In this document: positions 12,484-21,264 of the stretch, piece after piece
How the letters are laid out: each line of letters starts with the position of its first letter
Numbering within the stretch: position 1 is the first letter of the stretch
Origin: Alphaproteobacteria bacterium
Lineage (GTDB): Bacteria > Pseudomonadota > Alphaproteobacteria > Caulobacterales > Parvularculaceae
Direction of reading: 5' to 3'
Length of the DNA stretch: 62,290 bases
Assembly (NCBI GenBank): GCA_013151255.1
Contig: JAADIQ010000018.1
Coordinates: forward strand, 1 to 62,290
Translations under genes and position numbers: made by a program
The notes under the pieces: generated by a model
Told to the model about the DNA's origin: nothing
The model's input: only the letters and a program-made list of their open reading frames with translations
Database searches by the model: none

Positions 12484-12508
12484 AAAAACGCCGCCCGGAG
12501 GGGCGGCG
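12484..12508 (-). terminator. intrinsic terminator of rpmF
   Basis: On the minus strand an 8-bp perfect stem (CGCCGCCC / GGGCGGCG, 4-base loop) is followed directly by TTTTT, about 30 bases after the rpmF stop. It separates rpmF from eno. Confidence 0.85.
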
Positions 12509-12537
12509 CGCTAGGCGGACAAGGCGATTGGGCCAGA

Positions 12538-12717
12538 CTACTCTTTCGGCTCAAGCACCTGACGGCCGCGATATTTACCAGTTTTAAGGTCGATATGGTG
12601 CGGCCGGCGTAATTCGCCCGAATCCTTGTCCTCAATATAAGTCGCCGCTTTCAAGCGGTCATGGCTGCGCCGCATGCCGCGTCTGGCTGGCGTAATCTTA
12701 CTTTTAGGAACGGCCAT
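12538..12717 (-). CDS. rpmF: 50S ribosomal protein L32
   Basis: 59 codons encoding [20 protein letters not shown] and ending GRQVLEPKE. This is the classic bL32 start (MAVPK-K-TPS/A-R-MRRSHD) and length. The protein is part of the large ribosomal subunit. It stands alone with its own terminator at 12484-12508. The 248 bases upstream (12718-12965) hold its promoter region and the divergent secreted-protein gene. It is short enough to be missed by length cut-offs. Confidence 0.95.
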   Translation of the reverse strand: MAVPKSKITPARRGMRRSHDRLKAATYIEDKDSGELRRPHHIDLKTGKYRGRQVLEPKE

Positions 12718-12965
12718 AGCTAACCTCTATTATCCATAAAGTGCGCAAATCCGGCTCTCGCCGTTGCGCACGAAAGCGGTCGTCTAAGCCAAGCGCCGGC
12801 TTATTGCAAGCCCGCTGTAGCAATTTTCAGCCGACGCCCAGCCAGCGCCCTGCCCCGCTAACCTAGGCCAAACCTGGTTAATGCGATAGCCGCAAATTAT
12901 CCGCCGGGTTTTGGCGAGCGGAAACTTGCATCCGCTAGCGTGCCCTTTTTTCCAGAGGTGTTCAG

Positions 12966-13436
12966 TTGCGTAGCGTTTTTCTCTTTTCCGTTGTTTCCAG
13001 TCTTGCCATGTTCAGTTCCGCCCAGGCCCAAATCTCCGAGACACAAGTGTCCGAGAGCATAGCCCCGGTCGGGCAGACGGTTGTCTCCCCGACGACGATC
13101 TCGCGCCAGGCCCTCAATCAAGAGGCTCTGGTCGATAGGATGGCGACGGATTTTTATGAAAACTCCTTACGCCATTCGCAAGCGCTGCGGGTGCAAAAGG
13201 CGACGGCGCAAGCCTATCTGGCGATGGGCGAGGAAGACCGTGCGCAGTTTCGTGAACAACGCCGTGCGGCCTGGCGGGTGATGAGCGAGGCGCAGCGACA
13301 GTCATTGCGCAACACCAAGACGCCGCGATATCTGTTGCTCACCGAAGCGCAAAAACAACCGTTTCGCAACATCGCGCTCGACCAGCTGACGGCCAGCGGC
13401 GCCCGCGCCATCGACCCCAGCCAGGGCGGGATTTAA
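12966..13436 (+). CDS. secreted small protein of unknown function
   Basis: 156 residues starting at TTG, with an AGAGG-like ribosome site about 5 bases before it. The first 22 residues form a Sec signal peptide ending SSAQA-Q. The mature part is polar, helix-rich and glutamine/arginine-rich (for example REQRRAAWRVMSEAQRQSLRN), with no cysteines and no motif I can name. The spaced A-W-x-x-M and LTEAQ segments look like short helical repeats, as in periplasmic helical-bundle proteins. It is tail-to-tail with the Sel1-like gene. The function is unknown. Confidence 0.6.
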   Translation: MRSVFLFSVVSSLAMFSSAQAQISETQVSESIAPVGQTVVSPTTISRQALNQEALVDRMATDFYENSLRHSQALRVQKATAQAYLAMGEEDRAQFREQRRAAWRVMSEAQRQSLRNTKTPRYLLLTEAQKQPFRNIALDQLTASGARAIDPSQGGI

Positions 13437-13452
13437 CCCCGAAAAGTAAAAT

Positions 13453-13749
13453 TCAGTTTTTGGCGCGGTGCATGGCGAGATATTCGCGCGCCTGACGCTG
13501 CGCTTCGGCAACCTCTTCCGTCGTCATCTCAACCGCCAGCTCACCGCGATAAGCGCGCGCTTCCATGTTGCCTTGCATCGCGGCAAGGTTGAACCATTTA
13601 TGCGCTGTGATCAAATCGAGATCGCCGCTCTCGGCGGCTGTTGAGGCTTGAAGCCCTAACCGGTACATTTCTTCGCCGCTTAAAATTGGCTCTGCAAAGT
13701 CGAGTGCAGCAGCTGTCATCGTCATCGTCATTATGCGACCCCTTGTCAT
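13453..13749 (-). CDS. small Sel1-repeat-like protein
   Basis: 98 residues (a second in-frame ATG at 13731 gives 92). The segment SGEEMYRLGLQASTAAESGDLDLITAHKWFNLAAMQGN is cut into two pieces by the family pattern: a helix, then AHKWFNLAAMQGNMEA, which is a close match to the Sel1/TPR-like repeat (A-x-K-W-x-x-x-A-A-x-x-G). One repeat plus flanking helices would make a small adaptor. There is no signal peptide. Similar stand-alone proteins are widespread in alphaproteobacteria without a known role. Confidence 0.65.
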   Translation of the reverse strand: MTRGRIMTMTMTAAALDFAEPILSGEEMYRLGLQASTAAESGDLDLITAHKWFNLAAMQGNMEARAYRGELAVEMTTEEVAEAQRQAREYLAMHRAKN

Positions 13750-14085
13750 GCCCCCCGACGCACAAACACGACCGGGTTAACCATGACAAAGATGAAAGGA
13801 TGCGCCCTAAAATCCAACGCTGCGTTAGCGGTTCGTTTAGGAATGGGTAAGAGTTTGTTAACCTGAATTTTCGTTTACTCTGTATACTGTTGTTATCTAG
13901 AGAGTAAATTTTTACTGACTTCCTGGTGTTTGGCGCGCATGCGTTTTAGCATTTTTTTTCGGCGCCGAACCCGCGCGGGCTCCAGCCATGAAATTGGCGG
14001 CTGACATCAAGCCAGCCGCCAAAATTCTAAACAACAATCTAATTCAACCGCGAACGCCCCAATGGTTGGCGTTGCGAGGCCGGCT
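13750..14085. other. intergenic region with inverted repeat
   Basis: A 336-base region without a convincing gene. It is AT-richer than its surroundings. TTTACTCT at 13874-13881 is mirrored by AGAGTAAA at 13901-13908. A TTCGGCGCCGAA palindrome lies near 13960, and a terminator-like hairpin at 13996-14020. The inverted repeat lies upstream of the minus-strand Sel1-like gene and could be an operator. Confidence 0.4.
13996..14020 (-). terminator. terminator-like hairpin after the lipoprotein gene
   Basis: GGCGGCTG and CAGCCGCC form a perfect 8-bp stem with a 9-base loop. On the minus strand it is followed by the weak tract AATTT, 66 bases after the stop of the lipoprotein gene. Confidence 0.45.
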
Positions 14086-14517
14086 TTAGCTTTCGTCTTG
14101 CTCCGCTTCAGCATCGTCAGGTTTTTTCTCGAGCCGCTCAAAGTCGCCCAGACTACACGAGCCGACAAAAAAGCCGGATGTGTTATCGACAACCGAAATG
14201 ATTTCATTGCGGCAAAGCTGGCTTATCGATGTTGTGTACTGAATTCTGTTAAAAGAGCGATCCGCACCGTTACAATTGCCAGAGACCTTGTTCAGGTAAT
14301 ATTGGTTGACGCCCACGCGAACGAGGAAATTACGCTCGTCCAGCGGGTTGATTTGATTGATCCGGCGCAAGCCAAGGCAGGTCTGATAATCTCCAGTGCG
14401 CTCAAACTCCGCAAGCCGCGTCGAGACTTTTTCACTCATCTCATAAGACCCGCCGCTACTGGCGCAGGCGGCGCCTGCAAAAGCTGCAACAGCTATTCCA
14501 ATTAACTTTCCACGCAT
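14086..14517 (-). CDS. putative lipoprotein, DUF6491-like
   Basis: 143 residues from the ATG at 14517, chosen because GGAGG lies 6 bases upstream; a longer frame to 14622 lacks this. The N-terminus MRGKLIGIAVAAFAGAACA gives a lipoprotein-type signal with Cys near 18. The mature part has CLGLRRINQINPLDERNFLV and four further cysteines (GNCNGAD, LCRNEI, GSCSLG), a pattern I recall from the DUF6491 family of secreted or lipid-anchored proteins. A very acidic tail ends the protein. The function is unknown. Confidence 0.65.
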   Translation of the reverse strand: MRGKLIGIAVAAFAGAACASSGGSYEMSEKVSTRLAEFERTGDYQTCLGLRRINQINPLDERNFLVRVGVNQYYLNKVSGNCNGADRSFNRIQYTTSISQLCRNEIISVVDNTSGFFVGSCSLGDFERLEKKPDDAEAEQDES

Positions 14518-14655
14518 AATATCCTCCGTTAGCGCCACGCCCACAGCAACTACACGCCGATAGTCTACGCTGCATCGCGCAAACTTCCAATGCGCACACG
14601 CAGCCCCCGGCGGGGCCAACAATCAAAACGATCACAAACTCGCGAGGCTCCGGCC

Positions 14656-15702
14656 CTAGCCAAGCTGAAAGCCTGGCGTCGATCGGGCGATGTCAATTTC
14701 TTCGGCGCTCATCTCCGCCTCGACATCAGCGAAAAGCGGCGTCGACAGATAACGCTCGCCAGTATCGGGTAACATGCACAAGATATTGGCGCCTTTGGCC
14801 GCCGAGTTGGCGATTTCTATCGCCGCGGCAAAAGTCGCGCCGGCGGAAATTCCGGTGAAGATGCCCTCTTTTTGCGCCAGCGCTTGTGACCACTTCATCG
14901 CCTCGGTGGCAGGGGTGATGATGATTTGATCGATGACGCCGGCGGCCACCGCTTCAGAGGCGATCTTCGGAATAAAGTCCGGGCTCCAGCCCTGGATTGG
15001 ATGCGGTTTCCAGGCCGGATGCGAGGCGGCGGGGCTGCCATCGGCGTTGCGTTCCTGTTTAACGCCACTGGAGAGCATCGCCGCATCCGGCGGTTCGCAA
15101 ACAATAATTTTTGTATCCGGGCTTTGCTTTTTAAGAACGCGCGCCACGCCGGTGAGCGTGCCGCCGGTGCCGAAACCGGTCACCCAATAATCGAGTTTCT
15201 TGCCTTTAAACGCCGCGACAATCTCCGGGCCAGTCGTGCGCTCATGGATTGCGGGATTGGCTTCGTTCTCAAACTGGCGGGTTAAAAACCAGCCATTTTT
15301 ATCCGCCAGCTCTTTGGCTTTTTCAACCATGCCGGTGCCTTTGGCCGGCGCCGGCGTTAAAATCACCTTGGCGCCGAGAAAACGCATCAGCTTGCGACGC
15401 TCAACGGAAAAACTCTCCGCCATCGTCACCACCAGCGGATAGCCCTTCGCCGCACACACCATCGCCAGGCCAATACCGGTATTGCCGCTGGTGGCTTCAA
15501 CCACGGTCTGGCCGGGTTTTAAATCGCCGGCCTTTTCCGCCGCTTCAATCACGCCCAACGCCAGCCGGTCTTTCACTGAACCCAACGGATTAAACGCCTC
15601 ACACTTAACATAAAGATTGACGCCCTCGGGCCCCAGCCGGTTGATGCGGATGACCGGCGTGTCGCCGATGGTTGTCAGGATGCTGTCATGTATGCGGGTC
15701 AT
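14656..15702 (-). CDS. cysK: cysteine synthase A
   Basis: 348 residues, a PLP enzyme that makes cysteine from O-acetylserine and sulfide. Lys44 in NPLGSVKDRLAL is the Schiff-base lysine. EATSGNTGIGLAM is the substrate loop, GFGTGGTLTGVARVLK binds the PLP phosphate, and FTGISAGATFAAA is near the C-terminus. It is about 30 residues longer than E. coli CysK, with the excess spread over the C-terminal third. It lies 79 bases downstream of a cupin gene on the same strand. A CBS-like role is less likely, since there is no heme or CBS domain. Confidence 0.92.
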   Translation of the reverse strand: MTRIHDSILTTIGDTPVIRINRLGPEGVNLYVKCEAFNPLGSVKDRLALGVIEAAEKAGDLKPGQTVVEATSGNTGIGLAMVCAAKGYPLVVTMAESFSVERRKLMRFLGAKVILTPAPAKGTGMVEKAKELADKNGWFLTRQFENEANPAIHERTTGPEIVAAFKGKKLDYWVTGFGTGGTLTGVARVLKKQSPDTKIIVCEPPDAAMLSSGVKQERNADGSPAASHPAWKPHPIQGWSPDFIPKIASEAVAAGVIDQIIITPATEAMKWSQALAQKEGIFTGISAGATFAAAIEIANSAAKGANILCMLPDTGERYLSTPLFADVEAEMSAEEIDIARSTPGFQLG

Positions 15703-15781
15703 TTTTTCGCTCCGGTAATTGCGTAAACTTTGACATGGCTCGCCGGGTCATCAGGCGAACGACATTTGAGGCGGTCGGCTT

Positions 15782-16282
15782 TTATTCGTCCTGCGGCAGC
15801 GGGCGAACATCAGGGACAAAAGGCTCACACGCTTTCTCATCTATAAATTCAATGCGCTCGCCCGCGCGCAGCAGCCGCTTGCCGTGTTTGGGAAAGTCGG
15901 CAATCTCAACCGAAGTTTGCTCGCCGCCCATCAGATATACAAGCTCGGTTTGCCCGATATTTTCTAAATTATGCGCGACGCCAACTGGATAACCAAGAAA
16001 ATCGCCCGGCCCGACTTCTTCTTTGACACCGTCAATATCGGAGGCCGCGCGCCCTTCAAGAATGTAGACCCACTCCTCTTCGCAGTGATGGCGATGATAG
16101 ACGAACGCTTCCTTGCCCGGCGGCACGCGGCCAATACTGACGCCAAGACGTTTCAGCCCCGCCATCGGCGCCAGCATCGTCATCGCGATTTCAGATTTAC
16201 CGTCGCCCAAAGCATGGCGAAAGACAAAGCCCTTTGCCCGTTGTTCGCTCGCCCTGATAATGGTGTTTAGTTTTTCAGTCAT
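15782..16282 (-). CDS. single-domain cupin protein
   Basis: 166 residues with one cupin barrel. Motif 1 is YHRHHCEEEWVYILEGRA (metal-binding H-x-H-x4-5-E) and motif 2 is GVAHNLENIG. The sequence RVPPGKEAFVYHRH is typical of sugar- or small-molecule-binding cupins of the ManC/AraC-like class. No signal peptide is seen, so it is probably cytoplasmic. It sits between cysK and a second, membrane-linked cupin gene on the same strand. The enzymatic activity cannot be told. Confidence 0.8.
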   Translation of the reverse strand: MTEKLNTIIRASEQRAKGFVFRHALGDGKSEIAMTMLAPMAGLKRLGVSIGRVPPGKEAFVYHRHHCEEEWVYILEGRAASDIDGVKEEVGPGDFLGYPVGVAHNLENIGQTELVYLMGGEQTSVEIADFPKHGKRLLRAGERIEFIDEKACEPFVPDVRPLPQDE

Positions 16283-16352
16283 GGGTTGCTCGCAAATTTT
16301 TAATCTGGCGATGCGCCGTTTTCATGGATGGGGTCGGTGGCGCGGCGCAGGA

Positions 16353-17243
16353 TCATGGGGCGACACCTTCCGCCGCTTGCGCCGATTTTGGTTCGACGAG
16401 CAGCACACGAACAGTTGTGTCGCCGATATTTTCAGCCGTGTGGAGCCCGCGCGCGGCAGTCCACTTAGCGGCGCCTGTTTCCTCCTCAGAAATTATTGTC
16501 TCGCCATTGCCAATGTCGATCTTCAGTCGCCCGCTAGCGAGCACAACCATGAATTTGGGCGGATGGGTGTGCGGGTTGTCGTGCTCACCCGGCGCGATCG
16601 CATATTCAACCACCCGGATGTGCTGATTTTCGAACAGCACCCTGTAAAGGTCTGGTGAGGCGGTCACAGGGTCAATTTGCGTTTCCAGAGGCGCGACATC
16701 GCCTTTCGCAAGCGGATGGGCGTCGTCTAGTCGGATTCTATTCAGACGTTTTTCTAAGAACCGTTCGTCCAGTCTCTCCACTACCGGGCCGGCGACACTC
16801 ATCATCTGCGTTCCTTCCCAACCGCGCTTTTCGCTGCGCCACCAGTTTTTGGCGAAGGCGCTGCCGAAATAAAAGGGTGCGGTGTTGTGAATATGGTGCT
16901 CGACCCTCTCCTTGGAGACCAGACCGATGGATTGCATTTGAAAGAGCTGATCCCATTGCAACATCACCGCGACGAGGTGAGCCTCAAGTATCCGGATTTC
17001 CGCATCGGTCAGTTTTTCCGGCCTGCGCACGGATTTCGCCCATGCCTCGGCCGTAGCGGGCGCGGCCATGCTCAACTCGATGTTGGCGAGCATCGCATTC
17101 TTGTCCGCCTCCATGGCCGCGCGCGTGAGGCTGGCGTTCTGGCGGACTTCGACTATCAGAATAATCAGCCCAAGGACGACACCGATATTGGCGCCGAGCG
17201 TTAGCCAGCGATTGATGCGGTCAAATTTGTTGGTGGTCGCCAT
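16353..17243 (-). CDS. membrane-anchored protein with C-terminal cupin domain
   Basis: 296 residues from the ATG at 17243, which has GAGGGG upstream; a longer frame to 17294 is less likely. One or two membrane segments (about 14-36, LTLGANIGVVLGLIILIVEV) are followed by a helical region (40-165) like stand-alone small membrane proteins of this group. Then comes a cupin of about 100 residues (VVEYAIAPGEHDNPHTHPPKF, later RGLHTAENIG). The HTHPP metal motif is present. The fusion of these two parts is unusual. It lies 70 bases upstream of the single-domain cupin gene, so the two are likely co-transcribed. Confidence 0.65.
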   Translation of the reverse strand: MATTNKFDRINRWLTLGANIGVVLGLIILIVEVRQNASLTRAAMEADKNAMLANIELSMAAPATAEAWAKSVRRPEKLTDAEIRILEAHLVAVMLQWDQLFQMQSIGLVSKERVEHHIHNTAPFYFGSAFAKNWWRSEKRGWEGTQMMSVAGPVVERLDERFLEKRLNRIRLDDAHPLAKGDVAPLETQIDPVTASPDLYRVLFENQHIRVVEYAIAPGEHDNPHTHPPKFMVVLASGRLKIDIGNGETIISEEETGAAKWTAARGLHTAENIGDTTVRVLLVEPKSAQAAEGVAP

Positions 17244-17318
17244 AGTTTGCCCCTCGTTTTCCCTCGCCCGCGCGCAAACGGGTTGAAAACACAACAGCGC
17301 CCCATGTTTAGCCTTGGC

Positions 17319-18821
17319 TTATTCGACCCCAAGCTTCTTCTTCAAAATCTCGTTCACCGCTTGCGGATTGGCCTTGCCCTGCATCGCTTTCATTACCTGG
17401 CCGACAAACCAGCCGAAGGTTTTTGGTTTTTCTTTCACTTTCGCAACCTGTTCCGGATTGGCGGCGATAATCTCGTCGATAACCTTCTCAATCGCGCCGG
17501 TGTCCGTCACCTGCTTCAGCCCGCGCTTTTCGACGATGTCGGCAGGCTCGCCTGTCTCCTCGCCTTCAAACATCAGCGCGAACACATCCTTGGCGATTTT
17601 GCCGGAGATGGTTTTGTCTTTGATCAGGCCAATCAGCTTACCCAGTTGGCGCGCGCCAATCGGGCTGTCGCCGATATCCTTGCCGGCTTTGTTGAGTGCG
17701 CCGAACAATTCGCCGGTCACCCAATTGGCCGCCAGCTTGCCATCGTTACCCTTGGCGACTTCTTCAAAATAGGCGGCCTTTTGCTTGTCGGCGGCGAGTA
17801 CAATCGCGTCATAGGCCGATAGGCCATACTCATCCATGAAGCGATGCTTCTTGGCGTCCGGCAGCTCCGGCAGTCCGGCCTTGATCTCATCGACCCAGGC
17901 CTGGTCAAATTCCAGCGGCAACAAATCCGGGTCCGGGAAATAGCGATAGTCGTGGGCGTCTTCTTTCGACCGCATGGTGCGGGTCTCGCCGGTCTTCGGG
18001 TCGAACAATAAGGTTACCTGATCGATGGTTCCGCCCGCTTCCAAAACTTCAATCTGGCGGCGCGCTTCAAAGTCTATCACCTGTTTTGTAAACCGGATGG
18101 AATTGACGTTCTTGGTTTCCGTCCGTGTACCGAGATATTTGAAGTCACCCGTCTCGCGGAACTTTTCGTAATTGCCGGCCCGGCAGACGGATACGTTAAC
18201 ATCCGCGCGCATCGAGCCTTCATCCATATTGCCGTCGCAAGTTCCCAGATAACGCACAATCGTGCGGATTTTTGAAAAATACGCCGCCCCCTCTTCGGCC
18301 GAGCGCATTTCCGGCTTGGAAACGATTTCCATTAGCGCGACGCCAGAGCGGTTGAGGTCAACATAAGACGCATTCGGCGCCAGATCGTGAATAGACTTGC
18401 CGGCGTCTTGTTCCAGATGCAATCGCTCAATGCCGATGGTCTGCGTCTCGCCGCCCTCAATCTCGATTTCAATCTCGCCCTCGCCGACAATCGGGTCCTT
18501 GAACTGGGAAATCTGATAGCCCTGCGGCAAGTCGGGGTAGAAATAATTCTTGCGGTCAAACCGCGACCACAGGTTGATTTTAGCGTTAAGGCCAAGCCCG
18601 GTGCGGATAGCCTGTTCGACGCAATATTTGTTGATCACCGGCAACATCCCCGGCATCGCCGCATCGACAAGGCTGACATGCTCATTCGGCCCGGCGCCGT
18701 AAGCAGCGCTCGCGCCGGAGAACAACTTCGAGACCGATTTCACCTGGGCGTGAACCTCCAGCCCAACCACAACCTCCCAGTCACCGGTCGCCCCTTGCAG
18801 CAATTTACGCGGTTCGCTCAT
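17319..18821 (-). CDS. gatB: Asp-tRNA(Asn)/Glu-tRNA(Gln) amidotransferase subunit B
   Basis: 500 residues from the ATG at 18821 ([10 protein letters not shown]), preferred over 18851, which has no ribosome site. It shows [12 protein letters not shown], the Zn/Mg-linked [26 protein letters not shown] and the C-terminal YqeY-like tail domain ([18 protein letters not shown]). GatB activates mischarged tRNA by phosphorylation within GatCAB. The other subunits lie 4 kb upstream on the same strand (gatA, gatC), separated by redox and hydrolase genes. Confidence 0.95.
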   Translation of the reverse strand: MSEPRKLLQGATGDWEVVVGLEVHAQVKSVSKLFSGASAAYGAGPNEHVSLVDAAMPGMLPVINKYCVEQAIRTGLGLNAKINLWSRFDRKNYFYPDLPQGYQISQFKDPIVGEGEIEIEIEGGETQTIGIERLHLEQDAGKSIHDLAPNASYVDLNRSGVALMEIVSKPEMRSAEEGAAYFSKIRTIVRYLGTCDGNMDEGSMRADVNVSVCRAGNYEKFRETGDFKYLGTRTETKNVNSIRFTKQVIDFEARRQIEVLEAGGTIDQVTLLFDPKTGETRTMRSKEDAHDYRYFPDPDLLPLEFDQAWVDEIKAGLPELPDAKKHRFMDEYGLSAYDAIVLAADKQKAAYFEEVAKGNDGKLAANWVTGELFGALNKAGKDIGDSPIGARQLGKLIGLIKDKTISGKIAKDVFALMFEGEETGEPADIVEKRGLKQVTDTGAIEKVIDEIIAANPEQVAKVKEKPKTFGWFVGQVMKAMQGKANPQAVNEILKKKLGVE

Positions 18822-18904
18822 ATTTTGATCCCTGGTTCGCTTCGATGACATAGCGGTCTTTAGGGAAGTGGATCAAGGTGAATAACTGGGGCGCGCCACG
18901 CGAC

Positions 18905-19049
18905 TTACCTCCCCCTTGAGGGGAGGTCGAAATCTTTGATTTCGGAAGGGGGGGATTTCGGTTTGTGTTAGGCTGATGGTTGCGTTTATGCGGCTCACCC
19001 CCACCCAAAAATGCGGTGCATTTTTGACCTCCCCTCAAGGGGGAGGTAA
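18905..19049. repeat. MITE-like element with 24-bp perfect terminal inverted repeats (family C)
   Basis: The left end 18905-18928 (TTACCTCCCCCTTGAGGGGA...) and right end 19026-19049 are perfect reverse complements over 24 bases, and each end is itself nearly palindromic. Inside are two more hairpins: CGAAATC/GATTTCG after the left end, and CAAAAATGC-GGT-GCATTTTTG before the right end. It is 145 bp, non-coding, and lies between gatB and the DUF3501 gene. Solo copies of the end unit occur at 21876 and 46501. Confidence 0.8.
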
Positions 19050-19060
19050 TAGGCGTCGCC

Positions 19061-19678
19061 TCAGGCTAAGTCGCCCGCCAGCGCCGCTTTTGTTTCCGCC
19101 GACAACAGCGTCATATGCGGGTAGTTCGGGTGGCTGATGCTCAACATTACGTCGCCGGCGGTATTTTTAAACGCCTCAGCCGCCGCGTCCGAAAACCGGA
19201 AATGCAGGAAATGCACGGACGAGGTTTTGCCGCCCGCCGTGGTGCGGTCAACGTCTTGTTCGGCCTCAGCGGGGATTTCGGTATCGCCGAACTTCAGGGA
19301 AACGGTTTGCTCAACGCCGCCAAGCGCGCCCAATATGCGTTTGCGCAACGCCTCGTCGTCGATTTCAAACATCAAGGTCGCAACCAAATCGCGGCCCTTG
19401 GGGATCAGCGGATTAAACGCCGCCAACTCATCGGCGATCTGCTCTTCGCCGCCTTTTTCGATATAGAGCATTTCGTGGATTTGCAGCCACATCGTGTCGT
19501 AGCTCTCAAAATAGAACATCGCGTAAGGGCCAATCGCTACGCGCCGGTTTTTCTTCGCCGCGATAATTTCTTTGCGCCGCGCGTCACGGATTTTTTCATA
19601 GTCCGACATCGCCATGACATCGTCGCGGGTGATGTCGAAACGGTCGCGGGGCGGTTTCATTTCAATATTGCTGCTCAT
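19061..19678 (-). CDS. DUF3501 family protein
   Basis: 205 residues beginning after a short leader with FDITRDDVMAMSDYEKIRDARRKEIIAAKKNRRVAIGP split over the DUF3501 N-terminal motif (LxxxDLMSLEEYxxxRxxxRxxxIxxKKxRRVxxGP). DUF3501 genes are typically found beside rubrerythrin and a GlpC-like Fe-S protein, as here. There is no signal peptide or cysteine cluster, so it is a cytoplasmic partner protein. It follows the Fe-S gene by 24 bases. The biochemical role is not known; the neighbourhood suggests peroxide or redox stress. Confidence 0.85.
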   Translation of the reverse strand: MSSNIEMKPPRDRFDITRDDVMAMSDYEKIRDARRKEIIAAKKNRRVAIGPYAMFYFESYDTMWLQIHEMLYIEKGGEEQIADELAAFNPLIPKGRDLVATLMFEIDDEALRKRILGALGGVEQTVSLKFGDTEIPAEAEQDVDRTTAGGKTSSVHFLHFRFSDAAAEAFKNTAGDVMLSISHPNYPHMTLLSAETKAALAGDLA

Positions 19679-19702
19679 GAGAACACCTCTTCTATGGAGC
19701 GG

Positions 19703-21064
19703 CTACAGGCCGTAGGCTTTGGCGAAAATTTCTATCGGGTGCCAGGAACGCGCCGGCGCGGCGCCATCCTCCAACACATCGACGCCGTTGCGAATGTGAT
19801 CGCAGGCGAGCGGACAGGTTGAGACCAGAAATGCGTTGTGAACCTCAAGCGCCTTGCGCGCGACCGGCTTGCCGATTTTTATCGCGGTCTCGTGATGGGC
19901 CTTCTTAATCCCCCATGTGCCGCCATGACCGGAGCAGCGTTCAATCACGGTGAGCTCGGTGTCCGGTATCAGCTTGAGCAGCTCGGTCGACTTCTGGCCG
20001 ATATTTTGCGCCCGGCTGTGACAGGAAAGATGTAGCGTCACGCCGCCTTTAACCGGCGCCAGCCCTTCAGCGAGGCCTTCCTTTTTCGACACATCAATCA
20101 GGAACTCATCAAAATCCATGGTCGCGGCCGACAGCGCGCGCACATCGTCATCGTCGGGCAGGATTAGCGGCCATTCGAATTTCAACATTAACGAGCAAGA
20201 CGGCACCAGCCCCATAATGGTGTAGCCGTCGTCAACCAGGGGCCGCAGCGCCGATGCGACTTTGCGCGCATTGGCGGCGACTTTGTCGAGATTGCCCTGC
20301 TCCAGCTCCGGCATGCCGCAGCAGGCGGGATAGACCACTTCCGCATCGATGCCGTTCTTGGCCAACACCGAAAGCGCCGCCTCGCCGATTTCCGGCTTGT
20401 TGTAATTGGAAAAACAGGTGGCGTAGACGGCGAGCTTGCGCTTGCCGTAAGCGGGCGCGTCTGTTGCGATGTCCCGCGGGGCTTTGGCGCGTTGCTTGAG
20501 CGTGCGGGTGTTGAATTTCGGCAGCTCGGCTTCAGGGTGAATATCGCCAAGCGTATTAATCAGGGTGCGAACTTTTTTGTTCTTCTTGTCGGTCGCCCAG
20601 TTGACAATGCCGGCGATGGGGCGCGCCAGCGTTCCATTGCGGTCGGTCTTCACCAGCTGCGTATCGGCAAACGCCGTCTTGCCCTTGCGGTGCTGAATGG
20701 CGCGATAGCGCAACATCAGATGTGGGAAATCGACATTAAACTCATGCGGCGGCACGTAAGGGCACTTGGTCAGGAAACACATGTCGCATAAAGTGCAGCC
20801 ATCGACCGTGTCTTTGATGTCTTTGGCGGTCAGGTCTTCCACCGCCTCATTTTTGCTTTCATCAATGCGGTCAAACAGCGTCGGAAAACTGTCGCAGAGA
20901 TTGAAGCAGCGGCGGCAGGAATGACAGATGTCGGCGACCCGGCGAAACTCCTTGTCGAACGCCGCCTCGTCATAAAATTCCGCATCACGCCAGGCCAGCG
21001 GATGGCGCGTCGGCGCATCCAGCGAGCCCTCTTTCGGATGAATTACCCCTTTGTCAGACGGCAT
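19703..21064 (-). CDS. GlpC/HdrD-like iron-sulfur oxidoreductase
   Basis: 453 residues with two N-terminal [4Fe-4S] ferredoxin motifs, CHSCRRCFNLC (about 47-57) and CTLCDMCFLTKCP. Two C-terminal CCG-type domains follow: YPACCGMPELEQGN, and a variant RCSGHGGTWG in which the CCG is changed to CSG. This is the layout of the heterodisulfide reductase subunit D / GlpC family, which moves electrons between a soluble dehydrogenase and the quinone pool or another acceptor. No FAD partner is adjacent. It is linked to rubrerythrin upstream and DUF3501 downstream, a set conserved in many proteobacteria. Confidence 0.85.
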   Translation of the reverse strand: MPSDKGVIHPKEGSLDAPTRHPLAWRDAEFYDEAAFDKEFRRVADICHSCRRCFNLCDSFPTLFDRIDESKNEAVEDLTAKDIKDTVDGCTLCDMCFLTKCPYVPPHEFNVDFPHLMLRYRAIQHRKGKTAFADTQLVKTDRNGTLARPIAGIVNWATDKKNKKVRTLINTLGDIHPEAELPKFNTRTLKQRAKAPRDIATDAPAYGKRKLAVYATCFSNYNKPEIGEAALSVLAKNGIDAEVVYPACCGMPELEQGNLDKVAANARKVASALRPLVDDGYTIMGLVPSCSLMLKFEWPLILPDDDDVRALSAATMDFDEFLIDVSKKEGLAEGLAPVKGGVTLHLSCHSRAQNIGQKSTELLKLIPDTELTVIERCSGHGGTWGIKKAHHETAIKIGKPVARKALEVHNAFLVSTCPLACDHIRNGVDVLEDGAAPARSWHPIEIFAKAYGL

Positions 21065-21122
21065 AATTTTTTCCTATGTAGGCACACTGTGAAATCACAA
21101 GAAATTTTTACATGTATTCAAT

Positions 21123-21206
21123 CCGCTCACCCCGGCAAAAGCCGGGGTCCAGACGAGATGCGCAACATAAGCTATTCTGGATCCCGGCTTTTGCCGGGAT
21201 GAGCGG
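21123..21206. repeat. REP-like inverted-repeat pair (family A), copy 1
   Basis: CCGCTCACCCCGGCAAAAGC... at the left is mirrored by the right end ...GCCGGGATGAGCGG. The arms are 31 bases with two differences, with inner CCCGGC/GCCGGG hairpins and a 22-base centre. Other copies lie at 26263-26348 and 38337-38419. This copy sits between the rubrerythrin gene and the Fe-S gene. Confidence 0.85.
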
Positions 21207-21264
21207 GAATAAAGGCTACGCTCGGCAAGCTAGTCTATGCCGAAGCCCTTCTTTAGCCGCCGAC

